64,000 nucleotides of DNA. Origin: Symbiotaphrina buchneri. Taxonomy: Eukaryota; Ascomycota; Symbiotaphrinales; Symbiotaphrinaceae. The position numbers were made by a program, and so were the translations under genes. Position 1 is the stretch's first letter, and the number at the start of each line of letters is the position of its first letter. Positions 20,212-31,233 of this stretch are shown here, one piece after another. Under the pieces are notes generated by a model. That model searched no databases. It saw only the letters and a program-made list of their open reading frames with translations, and was not told where the DNA came from. The stretch spans positions 186,001 to 250,000 of the forward strand of contig BCIG01000003.1 of the NCBI GenBank assembly GCA_001599915.1, in the 5' to 3' direction.

Positions 20212-22680
20212 ATGCAGCCCTCCCGCAGCGCGGCCAATCCGACAAAGCCCGCCGCGGACCACAAGCATCCTGGCACATCACCAACAGGGGCACGTCCTTC
20301 CAATGTGGCCTTATTCCTGAGCAACCTGCGTTTGTTGGATTTCGACCGTCTTCCAGACTGGCCACGAATTACGGTGCAGAGTTTCTCAACTAAAGATGCA
20401 AACCAAGATCAAAAACGAAGAATCCAGTGTGTCGAATGGGCTCTCTATCAACTCTTCCGTCTCTGGGACCCTGAAGGCACAAGAAATGTAAGGACCCGAG
20501 GATTGTGCCTACGTTTGATGTCTGCAGCAAATGACTAATATGTGTCTCAGAAGCTTGACCCATTCTTTCCGCCCTTGGAACCCCTTCAGTCGGTCAACCT
20601 TCGTAATGCTATTTTCCGCTTTTTCTCAGAGCTAAAGAAAGATGGCGTCCTTGGACGTGATGTCGCGCCGCGCAGGTCAATGTTCGATGAATGTAAAGGC
20701 GAAAAGTTTGAGGAGGCGCTGGCCGCATTCTCTACCATCGTTTTGAAACGCCAATTAGCCATATCCGGATTTCATACGAGTGCAATTGCAGAACGGCTGG
20801 CTCTTGCTGACAAGACGTCGAGCCTGGAGACATGGCAGTTGGAGTCATTGATACTTGCTTACAAAAAATCTCTGGTTAGCTCATTGGCTGATAGAGAAAG
20901 CAAGAGGAGCAAGTGGGAAGATTTCGGGGGGTTACTAGGCTTGAAAGAAAGGCGCCTCATCCGCAGGACAGAGCAGCTAAAAGCAAGAAGGCCGAATCCC
21001 GACGATCAGAACGTGGGCTCGGATGAGGTTCTGAAGAATGTGAAGCAACAACTGGACGGCAGTTGGATCGGAAACAGGCAATGGTCGGAACTCTTGCTAC
21101 AGGGCGACGAACGACAAGCGGAAGATACCCTGCTGGAGACACCATTTGCGTCAATATGGCAGCATGTCAATGTAGACGATCTGACTGCTCTTGAAGACAA
21201 CAGGAAGAGAGGACTCTTGGAGGAGCTTGAAAGAAGGGTGAGAGATCAAAAGGAGAGACTCCGCAGCTGGCAGGACTATAAGAATGACCTGCAACAACGC
21301 CACAGCCATATGAAAGAGAACTCGGTTCGACTAGCACCGTCAGAAGGGCAAAGTGAGGATTTGAAGATCAAATTCAACGCACATCAAAAAATGGTGCTGA
21401 AACCGATAGAGCTCTCGAATGCGAGAAAGCAACAAAGCGGGAAGGAAGTAAATTCAGAGCCTGTGACGCTTGGTCCAGATCACAAGTACGCAAGACTTCT
21501 ATCTGCCATGACTTCGGAACTTTCAAAAGCTGGCGCATCGCGCCGGCAAGGAGGTACAGGATGGAGGGCAGGTGCAAGTGACCATAGCATGGCGCAGGAC
21601 GTCCTTAGTGACCGCCCGGATCGATCGGTGTTCCGTTTCTCACCTGCAAGAGGCGCTTTCCCAGCTGGAGGCAGCTTCCCCCTTGCAGACGTCGCTGCGT
21701 CCTCAACGGAGAGAGCCGACGAAGAAGAAGATGAGCCACCAATCTGCCACGACCGCACCCCGCCTCAACAGGACAACATTGACTCAGGGGAGGTTCTTAG
21801 CGGCGTGATACAAGGGCAGGAGAGGGATGAGGAGGAGAGGGATGAGGAGAGTGGAAGGAATGAATCGACTGACCCTGCGCTCGACAACAAGCAGGAGAGG
21901 AAGGATGGCCGAGGTGACGAGGATGAAGACACGCTAATTGCAGCTCTTCCATCTGGACCTTCGGCAACCCGGCCTACAGAGGGCCCTATCAGGGCAGAAG
22001 ACGATATACAACCCTCCGAGGGTAAGAGAAGCGGATCCGTGCGGCTCTCACTCTTTTCCAATGAGGATGAAGAGCTTCTAACGGAACGAATTATTGCCTC
22101 GGTCACCGATCCTTCTCCTCTTCAGGCAAAAGTTCCTCGTACACTGAGCGAACGGGCGCGTATGTCAATGGGGTTTGGCGGCCAACCCCTCGATGGTGAA
22201 CTGGCTTCACCCCCTCCACTACCTCCACTCATCATTGAAGAGCCTGGAGACTCTGGAGAGTTGCCCAACAGGCGAACCGCACTCCTTGAAAGAACACGAC
22301 AGTCTATGTCGCTACTCTCGACGACAGCCAATCCAACGCGGAAACCGCGCAAGTCGGGCGCAGTCGGACATACAAAGCCAAAGTACCCTGTCAATCAGTT
22401 CCAAACTCCGCCGAAAACTCGCAACCTGCATCCAGCAGGCGAACAGCAGGACGACAACATTGGATCTACAGCGTCGACACCAAGGGAGGAGCTGTTCAGT
22501 GACGAGGCGGACTATGCAAGCGTGTTCAAGAGCAGGCCAAAGATTGCACTTAGTCCGGCGCTGACGCCGAGTGGCTATGATGGGGATGGAGATGGATTCG
22601 CTGCATTGGATGATGAAAGTGAGAACGATGCTGAAGATGGTTGGCAGGCCAGCCCGTTGGTGAGGCATGGCAGGCGCTAG
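20212..22680 (+). CDS. HAUS augmin-like complex subunit 6 N-terminal domain protein
   Basis: Predicted subunit of the augmin complex, which brings gamma-tubulin to existing spindle microtubules. Exons 20212-20487 and 20551-22680, 801 residues. The HAUS6 N-terminal domain (about residues 30-240) is seen in NVALFLSNLRLLDFDRLPDWP, CVEWALYQLFRLWDPEGTRN, KLDPFFPPLEPLQSVNLR, and RRSMFDECKGEKFEEALAAFS. A coiled-coil section with LEELERRVRDQKERLRSWQDY follows. The C-terminal half is disordered and acidic, with a 15-bp tandem repeat (21820-21849) encoding ERDEE twice. I start at MQPSRSAAN, the first ATG in frame. Confidence 0.85.
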
Positions 22681-23090
22681 GCCCAGAGCTTATGACTCTT
22701 GAATTATCTTGTATTGGATCACCAATCCCTGATAGATGAATGAGAAACCCTCATTTAGTACTTCACAGTCGTGTACATGGGAGATGGGGTGTTAGTGCCA
22801 GGCAAAGCGTATAACATTAACTCATCTCAGATCGTAACCCCATTAGAATAAACGCTAAAATGCAATCGCAAGATTTCCCGCTGAAACATGGATCCTCACA
22901 CCAGTCAGGACAGCCTGACCTCCACTGGTGCATTTGCCTGTCAAGAAGCTGGAAGCACCGGCGCATGATGTGCTGGAGTCAGACAAACAGTGTAGGAGCG
23001 AGAAGGAACACCTTTCCCTAGGCTCGCAAGCATCTTAGCCTAGAAGAAAAAAAAATATTGGGAGACAAGCGCCCCTTTCGCCGGGTATCT
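22681..23090. other. Convergent 3' spacer
   Basis: 410 bases between the converging HAUS6-like and RBR ligase genes. A short A-run lies near 23045. No gene seen. Confidence 0.4.
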
Positions 23091-25058
23091 TCAGACCACC
23101 GTACCCACGATAGCATCCAAGAGGTCCTCCCATCCCAGGGAACCCCAGTGTCCAAACAAGTCAAGCCAGTCATCGCTGGTAGTGTCCTCGACAACAGGCT
23201 TCCTCCGGGTGAGGGCTTCGCCCCAAGGTCCCTTCGCCTGGAGTCCCTGCCTCTCCCTCCATTCGCGCTCCGCATCCCTCCTAGCCCGCCGGATAACCAC
23301 GTCCTCATCCTCGTTCTTGTACAGATCACACTTATCACATTCCGTGCATTCCTTTCCCGGGTCGGGGCGGAAGTGCTCACAAAAGTGTCTGTAGCTTTCC
23401 TTGCCGATCTCTTTCCGACACACATAGCACATCTGATAGCCGCAGACGCATGTCAACTTGTTGCAACCCGACGCCTTGATGAAGGACAGGTTGCAGCGTG
23501 GACAGGTGCGCTTGATAGCCTCGGCCATGGCACGCTCGACGCTAGCCCGTAACGCGGTATACTCGGATTCGTAGCACACGTGGATGTCGCGCCATTCTTT
23601 GCCGCAGGCCAGGCAGGATGAGCGACCGCAGTCTGGGTTTAGACAATTGAATTTGAGGCCACGACGTCGTCGATGGACCCGCAGGCGTGACCGGTCAACA
23701 ACAGCCAAACAGTAGTTGAGCAGAATCTGGAAAGGCGGGAAGATGATGGTAAGAAAATAAGCTCCGATGATGACCGGTAATATGAACGGCATCATACCCA
23801 GTAAGACGAGTGAGATTAGAAGATGAAGAGCTTTTGTAGGATTTCTCTGTTCTGCACCCATAGTAGGCCACGCGAGGTGTAGTGGAGGGAGCGAGATTTC
23901 GTCCACTTCTGCATACGGGCAAAACGGACATCTCACCACAGGCAACCTGCTCTTGAGGATCCCTTCCTCTGCCATTTTCTCGTTCAGTTTCGCCCATACA
24001 TCCCGCCCACCCTTCTCTTCCCTCAAGGCCCGCTCCACATGTTCACTGGGTATACATCCGTTACAATCCTCGTCCGGCATGGGCGCCAGGCATTTTATAG
24101 ATCCGAGCTCATGCTGAATATTTCTTGCCCATCCTTGGCCAAAGATGGCTTCATTCACTGCCCGGCGTATACATCTGAAACAGATCAAGTGGTTCCCCTC
24201 GGCGCATGCGGAAAGTTGTTCGAAGCTTGTCGACATGAAGCAACATTCGCAGTCGTGCATAGCGTTGCACTCCTCCGCCTCGGCATCGTTCAACTTTACT
24301 GCGTACTTCCAGTCTTGATCCTCTTGCTGTGTTCTCTCTTGAGCCAAAGCAGGTGCAATAATGGTGTCAAATATCTCTCTGTCCAGTTCCACACTCCCTG
24401 TGCGCTTGACAGTAGGGACCATCATCCCGTCCCTGCTGCTCTTTAGCGGTTTATAGATGACCAACGGATGCTGTGCGTCGCCCAGAGTGCCCGACGATTT
24501 CCGTCGAAGCAGAAAACTCGTCACCGTAAACCGCCACGATTTAGAGGATAACTCCGTAAGGGTTGGCCGGGCTCGAGAGTAGGAGTAGTTCTCCTCGGCG
24601 AGGACTGCGTTGATTGTAGATCGTGAAAGACCTCTGAACTCTTCGGAGAGAGCGGTCCTGACGGCCTTCCTGTATTTCTCGTTTCGAAAGCGGTCTTCCA
24701 AACGTACAGCCCTGTCCTGATGCGTTCTGGCCACCTCCGGCCTTTGTATCGTCGCTGTCACTGCTCGCTCGTTGCGTGGAACCGTCCATCTCCCACGAAC
24801 CCACTTCCCTTTCGCCTTCAATAGAGCCTCTGTAACCACCTGAAGTCTACTCTCCTCATCAAATGTACTCAGCATTTCCCGGAACACCTCGACCTGTATA
24901 TCCGGAAAGACCGCAGTGAGAGCTTCAAGAGCGTCATTAAGCGTCCTTAAATCCGGATCTTCCGGTTCGCATGTCGTTAGATAGTCCAGATCACCCGGGT
25001 CCACAGCATCCGAATTCGTTCTGGCACTGGACCGACGTCCAGCCAGAAATGTAGGCAT
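23091..25058 (-). CDS. RBR-type E3 ubiquitin ligase, RNF216/TRIAD3-like, with a hydrophobic segment
   Basis: RING-between-RING E3 ligase; ubiquitin passes from an E2 to a cysteine in RING2 and then to substrate. A single exon encodes 655 residues. An N-terminal CUE/UBA-like stretch (about 38-80: LNDALEALTAVFPDIQVEVFREML) is followed by RING1 (about 265-340, CECCFMS...CIRR...CLAPMPDEDC). The IBR starts CPFC (377-380) and finishes around NCLNPDCGRSSCLACG (471-486). RING2 spans about 519-560 with CPRCNLSFIKASGCNKLTC; its GCNKLTC motif is the region that carries the catalytic cysteine in RBRs. A strongly hydrophobic stretch of about 45 residues (about 409-453) sits between the two IBR halves, so the protein is probably membrane-anchored. 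The tail CEHFRPDPGKECTECDKCDL matches RNF216-type ligases. Confidence 0.92.
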   Translation of the reverse strand: MPTFLAGRRSSARTNSDAVDPGDLDYLTTCEPEDPDLRTLNDALEALTAVFPDIQVEVFREMLSTFDEESRLQVVTEALLKAKGKWVRGRWTVPRNERAVTATIQRPEVARTHQDRAVRLEDRFRNEKYRKAVRTALSEEFRGLSRSTINAVLAEENYSYSRARPTLTELSSKSWRFTVTSFLLRRKSSGTLGDAQHPLVIYKPLKSSRDGMMVPTVKRTGSVELDREIFDTIIAPALAQERTQQEDQDWKYAVKLNDAEAEECNAMHDCECCFMSTSFEQLSACAEGNHLICFRCIRRAVNEAIFGQGWARNIQHELGSIKCLAPMPDEDCNGCIPSEHVERALREEKGGRDVWAKLNEKMAEEGILKSRLPVVRCPFCPYAEVDEISLPPLHLAWPTMGAEQRNPTKALHLLISLVLLGMMPFILPVIIGAYFLTIIFPPFQILLNYCLAVVDRSRLRVHRRRRGLKFNCLNPDCGRSSCLACGKEWRDIHVCYESEYTALRASVERAMAEAIKRTCPRCNLSFIKASGCNKLTCVCGYQMCYVCRKEIGKESYRHFCEHFRPDPGKECTECDKCDLYKNEDEDVVIRRARRDAEREWRERQGLQAKGPWGEALTRRKPVVEDTTSDDWLDLFGHWGSLGWEDLLDAIVGTVV

Positions 25059-25619
25059 GGCTGAACTGGAGCCATCCGATGACGTTGAGTAGGGGGAAGG
25101 AAAGTAAGGCTGACAGGACCATTTGCGGCAGCTTTAAAGCTGCTGTTGGGGAGTTGTTCCGCTGGTCGACCCAAGTGAAATCTGTGTCCGATGGACAAGA
25201 TATAAAACACCCATCTTCAACAAATGGTCCTAGAAGCTCTTGTGTGATGCTGTTGTTGGGTAGGAAATCATCTATCGGAGGGACAGACCCTCAGTGGATC
25301 GCTTCGGCAAGGCAACTCCGCAGCGATGCAACTGAAACTGCGGAGGCAGGGGATATGCGCACCTACAACGAATGCTATTGGCTTGTTTCCTCAAATATAA
25401 GAACCGGTTTGAGCAGAAAGCTACATGATTAGATGATTATTGTCACCAGATATGATGCGCCTATATCATCCTGTTGGCTCCAAGCCTGTAGCGTCTTGCC
25501 TGGTCACGTGCGTAACGCTTGATTACTTATTATATCACCTGCATATTATTTAGTTACTAAGCTATTTGTCACCAAGCACAGGGTGACCCGCGCAATCGAG
25601 TAAACTCCTAGTCCCGTCT
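25059..25619. other. Spacer left of the accessory element
   Basis: 560 bases forming the RBR gene promoter and then AT-rich sequence (about 25430-25580) of unknown origin. No gene. No terminal repeat matching the right side of the accessory region could be found by eye. Confidence 0.4.
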
Positions 25620-25744
25620 CGCCGTGATAAATGCATACCTACTTGATGTACAGAAGGTCGCATCGAACCAGATCTGGTCAGCCCAAGACGTCTGTCCTCC
25701 TTGCAAAGAAAATCAGTATCAAAGAGACTCGTTGTCTAACATCA

Positions 25745-26720
25745 TGGACGGGCGGGCCGCGACCCGTTATAAGGAAAATGTACGAGAAAGCGACTCTTTT
25801 GGCCATATGTGACGAGAGTTCTAAGCACACTTTGGTTCGCCTTTGGATCATTGGAGTCCGTGAATCGTGATAAAAGCTCCTTAAATTGTTTGTACGGGCG
25901 AACAGCATCCTTCAAGCAGTACTCTGCCAAACGCTTCCGACCAGATGACCCATGTTGTACAGCTGTGCAATTCCGTCCGGCCGGGCATCTTCCTTTTCAT
26001 CACCCAGTACCGATGCACTAACGTCACCCAATCTGTAAGGGAATGAGAAGTGCATGCAGAAGCGGTACGCGGTCAATAGATCAACGACCTGCCTACCGCT
26101 TATATCAACTTGGGTGGCATTCCAAGTACCAGCTGCAGCAGGACTCCTATGCTGCGTTTTGAAGGAGGTGGTCTGTCCCGACTCCCAACGTCCTAGGCTC
26201 AGATTGTTGAAGAGATCCAATTTTCTGGTGCGTTTAAGCAGGCATGGCAGGTCAAAGTCCGCAATATTTCATTCTGTTATTATGTGTGGGTCGACTGCTT
26301 TAACAAAATCAACCCATGCGGCCAGCATGGCTTCTTCACTGGCGAACACCAGGACATCGGCATTGTCAATCTTATCACAGTCGCCAAAGGAAAATATAAT
26401 CCTGATGCAGGGAGCTTCTTGCCCGTTGTTCGCAACTATATTTGATATCTCTTCAGCACTGGCCTGTGGGAAGCTACCAGGTTATGCTAGGCATTCAATA
26501 TCGAAGGAGACTACGCGTATGTAAGTCGACGTCTGATATTCAGTGGCGATATATCTCCAAAAGCCGAAACGCTCGATCTGACAGTCGGACACTGGCAGTC
26601 CTACCTGCTCTTGTGTGCGGCTGCGCAATATCCAAGGCCTTTGCGGAACAAGCATTGATTCCAAGTATTTGTAAGGATCGTCTGATGAAAAGCTCTCCGG
26701 CTGGGGAAAGTCTGTCACTA
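25745..26720 (-). pseudogene. Fossil: exonuclease region of a delta-type family-B DNA polymerase
   Basis: Translated fragments resemble the N-terminal and 3'-5' exonuclease domains of DNA polymerase delta. Seen are an Exo I motif (VVSFDIEC near 26500), an Exo II region (NIADFDLPCLLKRTRKL near 26260), a block with GRQVVDLL and LGDEKEDA, and an Exo III region (YCLKDA near 25910). The sequence is far from the host replicative enzyme, which is normally very conserved, so this is not a simple copy of the host gene. The polymerase domain itself is missing here. It carries several breaks and is treated as dead. Nearest relatives could be large DNA-virus polymerases or a transposon-borne enzyme; a degraded host paralogue is less likely. 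Confidence 0.6.
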
Positions 26721-27309
26721 GGAGTAAAACAGACTGTGAGAACTGAATCTATCAGCTGGCGTTCTCAATTGATGTTTTGCTTTCTCTGTGGGCTTACTAT
26801 GGTTGTACCGAATAACGCCATGGCAGCTTTTCCATCTGGTCATCTACAACGTTCGGCTTTCAGTAGCAAGACTTGCAAATCGTTAGAATTGTATGGGATA
26901 GCATGTTGCGGTCTACTCCACGTTGTGGTGATTGCTGGTCTCTGCGCTGTTGTGGCTCCAGATGTGGAACCGACTCTGCTACCAGCTGCAACCGATGTCC
27001 TCGGTATCAAAGGACTGGCAACACCACCAACTGTCCTGCTCTCGGATCGTTCATGTCCATGTCCTCTTGCGAGGAAGGGGGATCTGAAGGGGGCTGACGC
27101 ACGATTAGATATACCCGCTATTCCTGTAAGCGTTTCTGAACATTCGCACACAAGTATATATACTTACGAGCTAGCGCTGCTGCCCCAGGGTCCTGGTCCG
27201 CACTGCAACTCGGTCCTTCCGATCTGCCTAGCCTTGGTACTTTGTTTGATCTCTCTTCTTCGCTCGGGGTCGAGATCGTCCTAGAAGGTGCGGCTGACGA
27301 TGTGGCAAG

Positions 27310-27705
27310 TCAGGCAGCTTGCAACGATGTTATCGATGACTGACGCCCCTGACGGCCTAGTGGAGTTGCTTCCTCGGGTTCCGATGGCAGCGTGGCGGCC
27401 AGGGCTGCTCGTTGAGCAGGATCCGATTGCCGCGTTTCTCCAGTATACCGGCTTGGAGCTCCCATGGATGTGGTAAGTTGTCCAGAAGTCAGTTGCTGAA
27501 GTGCTTGACCTAGTGAAGCTGACTGCTCGGTGGCCCCTGATGCTGTCACTCCTGTTGTGGGTGCGCTCGCTTGTGGGCCGCCTCCTTGACCTGATCCACC
27601 AGATGTGTGAGCTGCTCGAAACCTGCGCTGTCTTTCTCTATTTGCTACTCTCCTGGCTTCCTCTGCCTCTTCCTTGGTCGTATACTTTTTCGGTCTACCT
27701 GCCAT
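27310..27705 (-). CDS. Small basic-region protein of the accessory element
   Basis: An open frame of 131 residues starting with a true ATG (MAGRPKKYTTKEEAEEARR). The first 35 residues are rich in Lys/Arg/Glu and look like a DNA-binding basic region with an AT-hook-like GRPKK start. The rest is a Ser/Gly/Thr/Gln-rich tail. The stretch beyond its end, to about 27150, keeps a protein-like composition and a possible GT-AG intron, so the original protein may have been longer. It is read leftward, upstream of and in the same direction as the polymerase fossil, and divergent from the rightward gene at 28200. Function unknown; nucleic-acid binding is an inference from composition. Confidence 0.45.
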   Translation of the reverse strand: MAGRPKKYTTKEEAEEARRVANRERQRRFRAAHTSGGSGQGGGPQASAPTTGVTASGATEQSASLGQALQQLTSGQLTTSMGAPSRYTGETRQSDPAQRAALAATLPSEPEEATPLGRQGRQSSITSLQAA

Positions 27706-28199
27706 GGTGCGTAAGAATTACTCAAGGTTGGAACTGTACCTAGGCTGGCAAGAAGTTTGGCAGCTGCTGACTCTTAGCTTTGACGTTGAATATACCTACA
27801 AGTGGAGTTTCCTATCATTCACCTGATAGTTTGCTCTCGTGGACGTTGTTAGTCTCACGTTTTACCCCCGCTCTTCTGCACGCTGTTGCAATTCACCAAT
27901 CGAAATATCCCCTCATCCGTTCTTTGTTTGCTCTCTGCTGGATCCACAATATTCGAATTCACCAAGGCGGGGCGAAGCAATCCTGGGCGTCTGTCCGATG
28001 TAGCATATAATGGGCCTTCCTGCCTGTTGAGCTTTTATCTTTACACTACTTCTGTCTACATTGAATTGCCAGATTCAACAAACCCCCATTTGGTAGCTGT
28101 TTTCCAAGCTTTCAACAATTCATCTCTTATTCTCCACATTCATATGTGTAGAACTGTTCCGTCTTCACCTTCACTTTTGACCGACAGACACCCATCACG
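27706..28199. other. Divergent spacer inside the accessory element
   Basis: 494 bases between the start of the basic-region protein (leftward) and the first ATG of the GIY-YIG-like gene (rightward), placed where a bidirectional promoter would be expected. A pyrimidine-rich section lies just before 28200. Confidence 0.4.
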
Positions 28200-31100
28200 A
28201 TGGCTTCTAGGAGGTCTCTTACGCAGGAAGACAGAGTCTTCAAGGATAAGTATCAGAAGACCATACAGCGTGCCAAGACGCACTCTCAGTATGTTTCGTC
28301 GACGCCCGACCCACCAAACTCCAGTGCTCTGGCGTCCCGCATATTTGATCAAGTCGTTCAAAATTTGACTTCAGGGCATCTAATGTCCTCGGGTATCACA
28401 AGAAACCGCTTTTCCACAATACTACCAGTTCAAACAAGCAGTCTTAATCAAAGAAAGGTTTTCGCAGCACTCGTGCAGTCTCCGATGCTGGTGGCCCCGC
28501 AAGACTTGGGCAAGATCATGAATCTTGAGATTTCTTCTATAACATCACCTCCAACTGCGGAAGGAGAGACCCATTTCTACGTGCGGTCGTGGACTTTTGC
28601 TGATGATGAGATTAAAAACGTCATCAACCACATGGAAAGAGAAGACATGACCTTCGATGAGACGACTGAGTGGACAAATGTTGTAAATCTCAACCGCTCT
28701 CAGCAGCCTCTCACAGTTCGGTACATTGGGATGGTACAGGGACCTCGCCGCCCGTGGGATAGGTACTACAAAGATCTCCATTCGAAATCACGCGGTATGC
28801 TCAATGAGTTCCTTGCGGCTGTGGAGGTGGTTGCGCCCTGGGTTGCAGATGCCGTCCAGGTCCAAAGATTCATGACTCTATCCATCCCCAAAGAGTTTGG
28901 TCAAGCCTTCATGGACGAGACGGAGAGGTTCTTGATCGAGCTTTTCGGTCATAGAAGCTTGCTGAATCGCCAGCGTGGTGGATACTATGCCGTGTATCTG
29001 CCAACAGTTGCAGACGCCTCACTCTTCCACAATCTGCGGACGAACTTCTATGACCGTTTTGCATATTAAGCTCGTCGCCCTCCGGGTCAGATGATTGAAG
29101 CCCTTTCCGCATGGGCTCAAGCCACTCAGGATTTCGCGATGCAACATCCTGGAACGACGGGCACCGCACGCCATGTTTATACCGACAAGCTTAGAGATGT
29201 GGTTAATGAACAGACCACGCCTCTACAATTCAGGGGTCTTACATTACTGGTTTTCAACTTGAAGGATGTAACTCTTGCAGATTACAGGGAGGAAGCTTCT
29301 TTTTTTGGCGGTAATAGTCGCTCTGCCGCCCTGACAAAGGACTTCATTCGTAGGCTTGCACAGGCGGAGGCCGAGAGACTTGGTCTTCCACTATCCGACT
29401 CCGCTTTCGACGAAAAGCTTTTTACCATTGTGAATCTTTGGCCTTGGCTGAAGCACGAGGACAAAGCTCAGACGAGGGTAAGAATCTGCTCCAAATGTGA
29501 TTATGTCTTTAACACAATGCAGGAAATGTTGCGCCGATACTACGAAATCGTTAGACCGCTGATAGCGGTCTCCTACGGGCGCGATGTGACAAGCGTTATA
29601 AAAGCGGACTTTAACCATGAATTTGGCTCCCCTGCCACTTCATTTACCGTCGAGGTTGGAATTCCAACAATTCAGTACTACAGCAGTGGAGAACGTGGTA
29701 AATTTGAAGCTGAAGAGGATGCTTTTATATGCATGCCCCATATCCACCCCGGTCGAGACAAGTACAGTACGCAGGACGCACGTATGCGACGTGTCCTTGA
29801 CCTATGCATGCAAGCCACATTCCTTCTCGGCAGTTTGGGTCACGGATATAGAAAAGGCCAATGTGGAAATGCACCTGCCTGTCGAGACTCGACATCAGTA
29901 CTGCGAGGAAATCCCCAGACGCTTCAATGCTTCTATGAGGTCGACAGGGCTACACCAAGCTCTGGAAGGGGCCAAGAAAGAACTGAGAACCTATCTGTCT
30001 CAGCAACGAGGCAGAATGCCTTCAGAGGACGTACGCAGATATCTCGATAAGGCTGGACGAGACAGGCTCGCAACGTTGGGACGCGCCGAAGGGGCTCCCA
30101 ATTCTACTAAGCGGCAAGCACAGCTGCAGGAACTATGGGATGCCAAGTTCCCTGACCTGTTTCTCTCCGTGCAGCATGCACCACATGCAAAGTCCGAATG
30201 GATGGCTGATCTGGCAGGAATCCCGGAGGGTATCATCTACGGTTTGTACGTGTGGTTCAAGCTGCCCATGGACAATGACTTCGCCGCTCTGTTGAAGCCA
30301 TACCGCCCGAAAGACGCAGCTCAAGGCGATACGAAATGGCTCCAAGTGAGCCAAAAGCGCCAGGACGCCGTGGTAGAGTGCGGAGCACGTCTGATGATGA
30401 GATATGGCCAAGAGATGGCCGCAAGGCGACCCAGACGCGCTTATAGGATGTTCCCTTCCGAATGGTATGAAACACACAGGATCAATGGAACCGAGATAGG
30501 AATCCATGCGCTTGGAAAGATGATAATACGTTGGAAACGTGGCGATGGGGCGCAGCTAAGCTTGCGAATGAACGCTCCAGTCCATGCTATTCCGCAGTCA
30601 GCGGAGGAAAGACGGTATCTGTTTTTCACCCATGAGGGCATAGAAATCAGGGACGAAAAGGACCAAGTCTTTCTCGGCTTCAAGAGCAAGTCTGGCCCGA
30701 CTTTTCCAAAGGCCATATTCCTGAGCACGGAACCTGCAATGGAACTGGTAAATCTGTGGGAAGCTGTGACCGGGCAAAAGTTTCAAGAAACCATCGAAGG
30801 GTCTGTGAAGTATGACAAGACGAAAGGCGCGGCGTTTATCAAGTCCCAGCATAAGATCGCTCCGACGCAGAACTCTCCACCCCGCCGTCAAGATGCAAAC
30901 TGGCTGCTAAATGAGTTCTTGAACCATCGATTTCCTGATGGCGGGGTCTTCCGAACCGCTCCGCAGGTTAGGGTCCGTAGCTCAACAGAGGATCTTCAAG
31001 CTTTTGTGGCCTTCCTCAAGCGTCCGGAGTATAGCGATCATCCATATACCCGCGATTGGCTTGCCGAATTCGATAGAGACGACCCTCGCGTCAAGGAACT

Positions 31101-31233
31101 GTCGAGAAATTTGGCTTTCTTGAGACATTGCGTCCAGAAGAAGAAGTATAGCTCCTACCGCAATAGCGAAGGGCGGATGGCTACGACTGCTGAGACCACT
31201 TATGAACTGGGTCCTAGAAAGGATGGGTGGTAG
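28200..31233 (+). pseudogene. Fossil: long GIY-YIG-like gene of unknown family
   Basis: About 3 kb of protein-like sequence starting MASRRSLTQEDRVFKDKYQ and ending ELGPRKDGW. Roughly 500 bases in (28700-28980) it has a GIY-YIG-like signature: VRYIGMVQGPRRPWDRYYKDL, then an acidic-residue/LIELFG segment and LLNRQRGG, matching the YIG...R...E...N order of that nuclease fold. Later segments include GIPTIQYYSS and MPHIHPGRDKYSTQDARMRRVLDLCMQATFLL, then a section with SVQHAPHAKSEWMADLAGIPEGIIYGL and a C-terminal part with FLRHCVQKKKYSSYR. None belongs to a domain I can name. It has about two breaks and otherwise long open stretches, so it died later than the neighbouring polymerase fossil or was under selection longer. 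Confidence 0.5.
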
